From the NCBI GenBank assembly GCA_038258095.1, contig JBBSQE010000025.1, forward strand, positions 1-19,304: DNA of 19,304 bases, in the 5' to 3' direction. Position numbers and translations under genes: made by a program. The notes beneath the pieces are model-generated. The model was not told the DNA's origin, did no database searches, and worked only from the letters and a program-made list of their open reading frames with translations. Within the stretch, counting starts at the first letter, position 1, and each line of letters opens with the position of its first letter. This DNA comes from JBBSQE01 sp038258095. Its GTDB lineage: Bacteria > Actinomycetota > Thermoleophilia > Solirubrobacterales > 70-9. This document shows, piece by piece, positions 14,737 to 19,304 of the stretch.

Positions 14737-17135
14737 GCGGCGGACTCGGAAGTGGACGACTCGGCAGCGATCGCCGCCTGGCCGAACGAGATGCCGCCGT
14801 CGTTCGGGGGGAGCAGGCGTGGGACCAGGACGCGCAGGCGCGTGGGTGTGAGCGCCTCGATCGTCCGCTCCAGGAGCAGGCGGTTCTGGAAGACGCCGCC
14901 GGAGAGCACGACGGTGTCGAGGCTGCGGTGCTCGGCCTCGCGCCGCACGGCCGTGGACGTCGCCGTCGCGATCGAGTTGTGGAAGCGCGCGGAAAGCTCC
15001 GGAACGGGGCTGCCGGCGGCGGCTCCGTCGCGAACCGCGCGGACGAGCTCACGGGTGTCGAGGAGTTGCACGCCGTCGCCGGAGTCGGCGGCGTCGATCT
15101 GCCCGATCGGCCACGAGCGCCGCTCCGCCAGGTCCGCCGCGGCTTCGAGCTCCGCCGCCGCCTGGCCCTCGTAGTTGACCGTCGCGCGGATGCCGCAGAT
15201 CGCCGCCACGGCATCGAAGAGGCGGCCCATGCTGGTGGTGAGCGGCGAGGCGACTCCGGTGCGGAGCAGCTCGCAGACCTCAGTCCAGCGGGACTGATCG
15301 ACGGCGCCTGCCAGCGCCGCGGGCATCTCCGGGCACTCAGCCCCATCGGCAACAGCCAGCCACGAGCAGGCCATCCGCCACGGCTCGCGGATCGCGGCGC
15401 TGCCTCCGGGCAGCCGTGCGGGGTGGAGCATCCCCACCCGCTCGAAGCCCGCGAGCCCGCCCACCAGAATCTCGCCGCCCCAGATCGTGCCGTCGGGCCC
15501 GAAGCCGGTGCCGTCGAAGATCGCCCCGATCGCAGGCCCGGTCTCTCCTTGCTCGGCGAGGCCGGCGGCGAGATGGGCATGGTGGTGTTGGACAGCGACG
15601 TGCTCCACTCCTTCGAGCCCGAGAGCGAACTTCGTCGACAGGTACTCCGGGTGCATGTCATGAGCGACGACCTGGGGCTCGACCGCGAAGAGGCGTTCGA
15701 AGTGGCGCACGCCGTCGCGGAAGGAGACCAGCGTCTCGTAGTTCTCGAGGTCGCCGATGTGGGGGCCGACCCAGGCGCGGTTCCCTTTCGCGAGGCAGAA
15801 CGTGTTCTTCAGCTCGGCTCCGCAGGCAAGCGTCGCCGGACCCTCGATCGGCAGAGTCAGGGCACCGGGCACGTAGCCACGGGAGCGGCGGATCAGGAGC
15901 GGCTCCGTCTGTGAAGTCGCTCGCAGCACCGAGTCGTCGGTGCGGGTCTCGATCGGACGGTCGTGGAGGAGGACGAGGTCCGCGATCGGCTCGAGCCTGG
16001 CGAGGGCGTCGTCGTCCAGGAAGGCGATCGGTTCATCGGAGACGTTGCCGCTCGTCATCACCAGCGCCTCTCCCACGTCGGCGAGGAGCAGGTGGTGGAG
16101 CGGGGAGTAGGGGAGCATCACGCCAAGGTCCGGGGCGCCCGGAGCGACCGAGGACGCCACGGCGGAGCCGGCACATCGGCGCGCGATCACGATGGGACGC
16201 TCGCGCCCCTGAAGGAGCCCCGCCTCTCGTTCGCCGAGCTCGACGAGCTCCCGGGCGGCGGCCAGGTCAGGCGCCATCAGCGCAAGCGGCTTGTCGTAGC
16301 GGTGCTTACGCGCCCGGAGCGTCGCCACGGCCTCTTCGTCCGACGCGAGGCAGGCGAGGTGAAAGCCGCCGATCCCCTTGATGGCGAGGATGCGGCCGTC
16401 ATGCAGCTCGGCGGCAGCGGCCTGGATCGGGTCGGGGTCCTGGCGAGTTACTCGTGGCATACGCGAAGAACTCGCCACGTCCCCGCGATCCGGTGTGGCG
16501 ACGCCCTCATCCGCCACGCGCAGCCAAACCCGCGGCCCGCACTCGGGGCAGGCGTTCGGCTGGGCGTGGAACCGCCGGTCCGCGGGATCGTCGTACTCGG
16601 CGCGGCAGAGCTCGCACATCTCGAACTCGGCCATCGTGGTCAGCGGGCGGTCGTAGGGGACTCCGCGGACGATCGTGAAGCGCGGCCCGCAGTTAGTGCA
16701 GTTGATGAACGGGTATCGGTGGCGACGGTCGCCCGAGTCGAGCATCTCCGCGAGGCAGTCGGCGCAGGTCGCGGCGTCGGGCGAGACGAGGGCATCCGGC
16801 TCCCCGCCGCCGGCCGACACGCGAATCTCGAAGGCCGGCGCCTCCGGGCGGCCCCCGTCTGGGCCGCCCCTGTCCGGCGGGAGCTCCTCGGAGCGGACCC
16901 GCTCGACCGAGGCCAAGGGCGGAGCCTCGCCCGCCAGCCGCGCGAGGAAGGCGTCCACTGCTGCATCCGGGCCCTCGGCCTCGAGCAGCACGCCGTGCTC
17001 GTCGTTCACCACCCAGCCAGCGAGCCCCAACTCGGTCGCGAGCCTGAACACGAAGGGCCGGAAGCCGACGCCCTGGACCGTGCCCTCGACGCGTGCGCGC
17101 ACCCGCCGCGGCGCACGCGACGCCGGTTCGCTCAC
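14733..17135 (-). CDS. hypF: [NiFe]-hydrogenase maturation carbamoyltransferase HypF
   Basis: This full-length, 800-residue protein turns carbamoyl phosphate into the thiocarbamate on HypE that becomes the cyanide ligands of the NiFe active site. In order it has an acylphosphatase domain (VEGTVQGVGFRPFVFRLA, 16-33), a zinc-finger pair (C124/C127 with C146/C149; C174/C177 with C196/C199), and a YrdC-like domain (GRILAIKGIGGFHLACLA onward). The Kae1-like carbamoyltransferase domain follows, with HDMHPEYLST, VQHHHAHLAAGLAEQG, FDGTGFGPDGTIWGGE and LSGGVFQNRLL. Two low-complexity insertions (about 85-110 and 208-235) lengthen linkers but spare the motifs. GTG 17135 overlaps the stop of the SIS gene (GTGA), and its own stop overlaps the next start (ATGA), so it is translated as part of one coupled message. 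No missing key residue was seen. Confidence 0.96.
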   Translation of the reverse strand: MSEPASRAPRRVRARVEGTVQGVGFRPFVFRLATELGLAGWVVNDEHGVLLEAEGPDAAVDAFLARLAGEAPPLASVERVRSEELPPDRGGPDGGRPEAPAFEIRVSAGGGEPDALVSPDAATCADCLAEMLDSGDRRHRYPFINCTNCGPRFTIVRGVPYDRPLTTMAEFEMCELCRAEYDDPADRRFHAQPNACPECGPRVWLRVADEGVATPDRGDVASSSRMPRVTRQDPDPIQAAAAELHDGRILAIKGIGGFHLACLASDEEAVATLRARKHRYDKPLALMAPDLAAARELVELGEREAGLLQGRERPIVIARRCAGSAVASSVAPGAPDLGVMLPYSPLHHLLLADVGEALVMTSGNVSDEPIAFLDDDALARLEPIADLVLLHDRPIETRTDDSVLRATSQTEPLLIRRSRGYVPGALTLPIEGPATLACGAELKNTFCLAKGNRAWVGPHIGDLENYETLVSFRDGVRHFERLFAVEPQVVAHDMHPEYLSTKFALGLEGVEHVAVQHHHAHLAAGLAEQGETGPAIGAIFDGTGFGPDGTIWGGEILVGGLAGFERVGMLHPARLPGGSAAIREPWRMACSWLAVADGAECPEMPAALAGAVDQSRWTEVCELLRTGVASPLTTSMGRLFDAVAAICGIRATVNYEGQAAAELEAAADLAERRSWPIGQIDAADSGDGVQLLDTRELVRAVRDGAAAGSPVPELSARFHNSIATATSTAVRREAEHRSLDTVVLSGGVFQNRLLLERTIEALTPTRLRVLVPRLLPPNDGGISFGQAAIAAESSTSESAA

Positions 17136-18421
17136 CCCCTGGCCGGCCCTTCGGCACCGACGAGCTCAATCAGCTCGCGCAGCACGTGGTAGGCGCTGGC
17201 CTGTGCCTCCTGGATGCGGGGGATGTGCTGCGAGCCGGTGACGATCACGTGGTCGGCGAGCCCCTCCGACGCAACCCGCCCGCCGTCGTAGCCGACGAAC
17301 GCAACCGTGACGAGCTTGCGCCTGCGGGCCTCGGCGAGGGTCTCGATCACGTTGTCGGAGTTGCCACTGGTCGACAGTGCCACGACCGCGTCGCCTTCGG
17401 TGCCGTAGGCGATCACCTGGCGCTGGAAGATCTCCTCGGTGCCGACATCGTTCGCGACCGCGGTGATGATCGCTGTGTCCTCGGTCAGGTCGATCGCGCG
17501 GCGCGGCGTCCATCCGCTGCCGGCCGGTGGGTAGCGGAGGTCGGCGACGAAATCCATAGCGTCGGTTGCCGAGCCTCCGTTGCCCAGAGCGAGCAGCTTG
17601 CCGCCGGCGTCGAAGCAAGCTCGCAGCGCCGCCGCCGCCCCGACCAGCGCCTCGCGGTTGTCGCGCAGCGTCTGTTCGCGCAGCCCCCCGATCTCCGCCG
17701 ACTTCATCTCCGCCGAGGCACGCACATCGGCGAGGATGGAGGCCAGATCGGTCTCCGACTCCGAGAGGAACGGATAGAGGAAGCTCGAGGCGCCGGTGTC
17801 GTGGACCGGCTTCGCCTCCCGGCCCGTGAGCAGGCCGCGGTGGTCGAAGAAGACGTGGACCAGCTCCCACAGCACGTGGTAGGCACTCTCGGCCAGCTCC
17901 TGGGCGATGTAGGGGTCGGGCGCCTCGGCGTCTGACTCCTGGGGTGTCGCGGGGTTTGATCCCTTGGGTGTCACCAGCTCCCACTCCGCGCCGCACTCCT
18001 CGAATGCCACCGTCAGGCAGCCGCGCTCGCGGGACGCCGCGACGGCGGCCCGGACCTCCTCGCCACCCTCTTCCCCGGCGCCGAAGGCGATCGCGATGTC
18101 ATCCGGCTCGGCGACGAGGTCGACCTGCGCCGCCAGCGGCCCACCGTCACGGGTCAGGCCGATGGCGGGCAGCGCTCGCTTGCCGACGATCACCGGGTGG
18201 ACGAACTCGACGGTCACGTGACGCACATCCGAGCGCGCTGCCGGCGACAACCCCACGGCCACCAAGCGCCCGCCACGTGCGAAGCGCTCGGCCATCGCGT
18301 GGCAGAGCCTCGCGAGCGGCTCTGCCTGCTCCGCGAAGTAGGCGCGGTTGGCCTCGGTCCTGGCGGTGAGGAGCTCCTCGACCCGCCCGCCGAGCTCGGC
18401 CTGGGCGGCGCCCGGGCTCAC
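17132..18421 (-). CDS. Tandem SIS-domain protein, GmhA (phosphoheptose isomerase)-like, in the hyp operon
   Basis: This 429-residue protein has two related SIS (sugar isomerase) halves. The second (about 240-425) is GmhA-like: GNGGSATDAMDF (280-291), STSGNSDNVIE (350-360), and PRIQEAQASAYHVLREL (401-417). The first (about 20-190) keeps the fold-like pattern GGRLVAVGLSP, DDIAIAFGAG and ESAYHVLWELVHV but has lost GNGGS and STSGNS. By alignment from memory with E. coli GmhA, catalytic His180 matches His412. Glu65 is replaced by Asp294, and metal-ligand-like His61 and His175 by Asp290 and Gln407. The substrate may therefore differ from sedoheptulose-7-phosphate. GTG 18421 overlaps the hypB stop and the stop overlaps hypF, so it is made with the hydrogenase maturation proteins; its role there is not known to me. 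Confidence 0.85.
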   Translation of the reverse strand: MSPGAAQAELGGRVEELLTARTEANRAYFAEQAEPLARLCHAMAERFARGGRLVAVGLSPAARSDVRHVTVEFVHPVIVGKRALPAIGLTRDGGPLAAQVDLVAEPDDIAIAFGAGEEGGEEVRAAVAASRERGCLTVAFEECGAEWELVTPKGSNPATPQESDAEAPDPYIAQELAESAYHVLWELVHVFFDHRGLLTGREAKPVHDTGASSFLYPFLSESETDLASILADVRASAEMKSAEIGGLREQTLRDNREALVGAAAALRACFDAGGKLLALGNGGSATDAMDFVADLRYPPAGSGWTPRRAIDLTEDTAIITAVANDVGTEEIFQRQVIAYGTEGDAVVALSTSGNSDNVIETLAEARRRKLVTVAFVGYDGGRVASEGLADHVIVTGSQHIPRIQEAQASAYHVLRELIELVGAEGPARG

Positions 18422-19098
18422 GCGGGCGCCGGCTCCCGGACCCCGACCGACAGCAGCCACTCGTGCCAGGCCTCGACTCCCTCGCCGGTCTTGGCGCTGA
18501 CCTGGATCTGCCGCACGCCCGGGTTGACGACCTCCACGTTGGCCATGAACTTCTCCAGATCGAAGTCGAGATGCTCGAGCAGGTCGATCTTGTTGATCAC
18601 GACGACCTCGCAGGTCCGGAACATCAGCGGGTACTTGAGCGGCTTCTCCTCGCCCTCGGTCACCGAGCAGATCATCGCCTTGGCGTCCTCGCCGATCCGG
18701 AACTCGGCCGGGCATACGAGGTTGCCGACGTTCTCGACGATCAGCAGGTCGATGTCGGCGAGCGGGAGGTCGGGGATCGCCGAACGGACCATGTTGGCGT
18801 CGAGGTGGCACTCGCCGCCGAAGCCCGAATCGGTGTTGATCTGCACCACAGGAATGTGGAGCGAGGCGAGGCGGTCCGAATCCATCGAGCCCTGCACGTC
18901 GCCCTCCAGGACGCCGACGCGCGTGTCCTCGAGCTCGGTCACGGTCCGCTCGAGCAGCGTCGTCTTCCCGGCCCCCGGGGCGCTCATCAGGTTCACGACT
19001 CGAACCGAGTCCCGGTCGAAGTCCGAGCGGTTGGCGGTGGCGATCGTGGTGTTCGCGTCGAGCGCATCCTCGGCGACCTTGACCTTGGTTCGGTGCAT
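18418..19098 (-). CDS. hypB: Hydrogenase/urease nickel incorporation GTPase HypB
   Basis: This 226-residue SIMIBI-class GTPase drives nickel insertion into the hydrogenase large subunit together with HypA. It has Walker A SAPGAGKTT (39-47), the metal/switch site GGECHLDANM with C97-H98, ENVGNLVCPAEF with C129, and the guanine-specificity NKIDL (169-173). Family members in many bacteria carry an N-terminal CxxCxC nickel site or a His-rich nickel store. Neither is present here: the protein begins MHRTKVKVAEDALDAN, so it is the short form and would depend on HypA or another protein for nickel storage. ATG 19098 has a perfect AGGAGG five bases upstream and lies 14 bases after the hypA stop. Its TGA overlaps the following GTG. 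Confidence 0.95.
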   Translation of the reverse strand: MHRTKVKVAEDALDANTTIATANRSDFDRDSVRVVNLMSAPGAGKTTLLERTVTELEDTRVGVLEGDVQGSMDSDRLASLHIPVVQINTDSGFGGECHLDANMVRSAIPDLPLADIDLLIVENVGNLVCPAEFRIGEDAKAMICSVTEGEEKPLKYPLMFRTCEVVVINKIDLLEHLDFDLEKFMANVEVVNPGVRQIQVSAKTGEGVEAWHEWLLSVGVREPAPA

Positions 19099-19103
19099 TC
19101 CAG

Positions 19104-19109
19104 CCTCCT
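19104..19109 (-). promoter_or_regulatory. Shine-Dalgarno of hypB
   Basis: AGGAGG inside GAGGAGG lies on the minus strand five bases before ATG 19098, in the 14-base hypA-hypB gap. It is the only strong ribosome binding site in the visible operon; all later genes start at 4-base overlaps and appear to depend on coupling to it. Confidence 0.6.
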
Positions 19110-19112
19110 CTT

Positions 19113-19304
19113 CTAGCCGGCGCCCTCGGCGGTGGATGCCACCGGCGCGTCGTCGACGATTATCGAATCAACCTCGAGCTCTTCGCCGCGAAGGACCTCG
19201 GCGCCGCCCGCCTCACATTCCGGGCAGCGGAACATCGGCGGCATCAGCATGTCGGCCTCCTCTTCGGCTGGCTTGGGCGCAGGATCCCACTCGGTCGAGC
19301 AGAC
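19113..19304 (-). CDS. hypA: HypA nickel metallochaperone, C-terminal part (cut by window edge)
   Basis: The last 63 residues of a frame enter from the right edge and end at TAG 19113-19115. RCPECEAGGAEVLRGEEL (26-43 of the visible part) followed by EVDSIIVDD is the C-terminal zinc-finger and strand of HypA, the nickel-delivering partner of HypB. The first residue pair (VC) would hold the second Cys of the first CxxC, leaving 24 residues before CPEC. That is longer than the roughly 13 of E. coli HypA, with a Glu/Pro/Met-rich loop (WDPAPKPAEEEADMLMPP). The N-terminal nickel-binding MHE is outside the window. It is followed by hypB in the same direction after 14 bases. Confidence 0.85.
   Translation of the reverse strand, partial: VCSTEWDPAPKPAEEEADMLMPPMFRCPECEAGGAEVLRGEELEVDSIIVDDAPVASTAEGAG

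Overview
The window looks like chromosomal DNA from a high-GC actinobacterium. The strong G/C preference at third codon positions, the frequent GTG starts and the protein families present (F420/deazaflavin-type nitroreductase, LLM flavin oxidoreductase, RecQ with an actinobacterial-looking C-terminal half) suit the Thermoleophilia (Solirubrobacterales/Gaiellales-like). That placement is an inference from style and not proved by a marker gene. I see no phage, IS, CRISPR, tRNA or rRNA. No gap between genes exceeds about 240 bases.

Left part (1-7.5 kb): the 5' part of a secreted SGNH/GDSL hydrolase (minus, cut by the left edge) with a good sigma70-type promoter diverges from an LLM flavin oxidoreductase (plus). 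Next comes a probable minus-strand operon, DUF445 membrane protein > DUF4393/Abi-alpha-like protein > RecQ helicase; its first two genes share an ATGA overlap. A 241-bp gap with four copies of a 15-bp inverted-repeat motif separates this operon from a divergent propionyl/acyl-CoA carboxylase beta subunit.

Middle (7.5-13.4 kb): a membrane-anchored GAF-GGDEF diguanylate cyclase with an intact I-site lies 34 bp from the divergent rlmN. A minus-strand cluster follows: a small helical protein of unknown function > glucose-6-phosphate dehydrogenase (zwf) > F420-type nitroreductase, the last two joined by a GTGA overlap. Divergent from it are a 71-aa protein that is one third histidine and a small Cys/His protein.

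Right part (13.4-19.3 kb): the most interesting block, a tightly coupled minus-strand [NiFe]-hydrogenase maturation operon, hypA (partial at the right edge) > hypB > tandem-SIS (GmhA-like) protein > hypF > GNAT-AAA+ ATPase fusion. All junctions after hypB are 4-nt stop/start overlaps. The two non-Hyp members are therefore made with the hydrogenase maturation machinery: a double SIS protein whose first half is degenerate and whose second half has altered metal-site residues, and an acetyltransferase-like/AAA+ fusion. The AAA+ gene carries an apparent one-base deletion between its Walker A and Walker B motifs. Hydrogenase structural genes and hypC/D/E are not in the window and may lie beyond the right edge.
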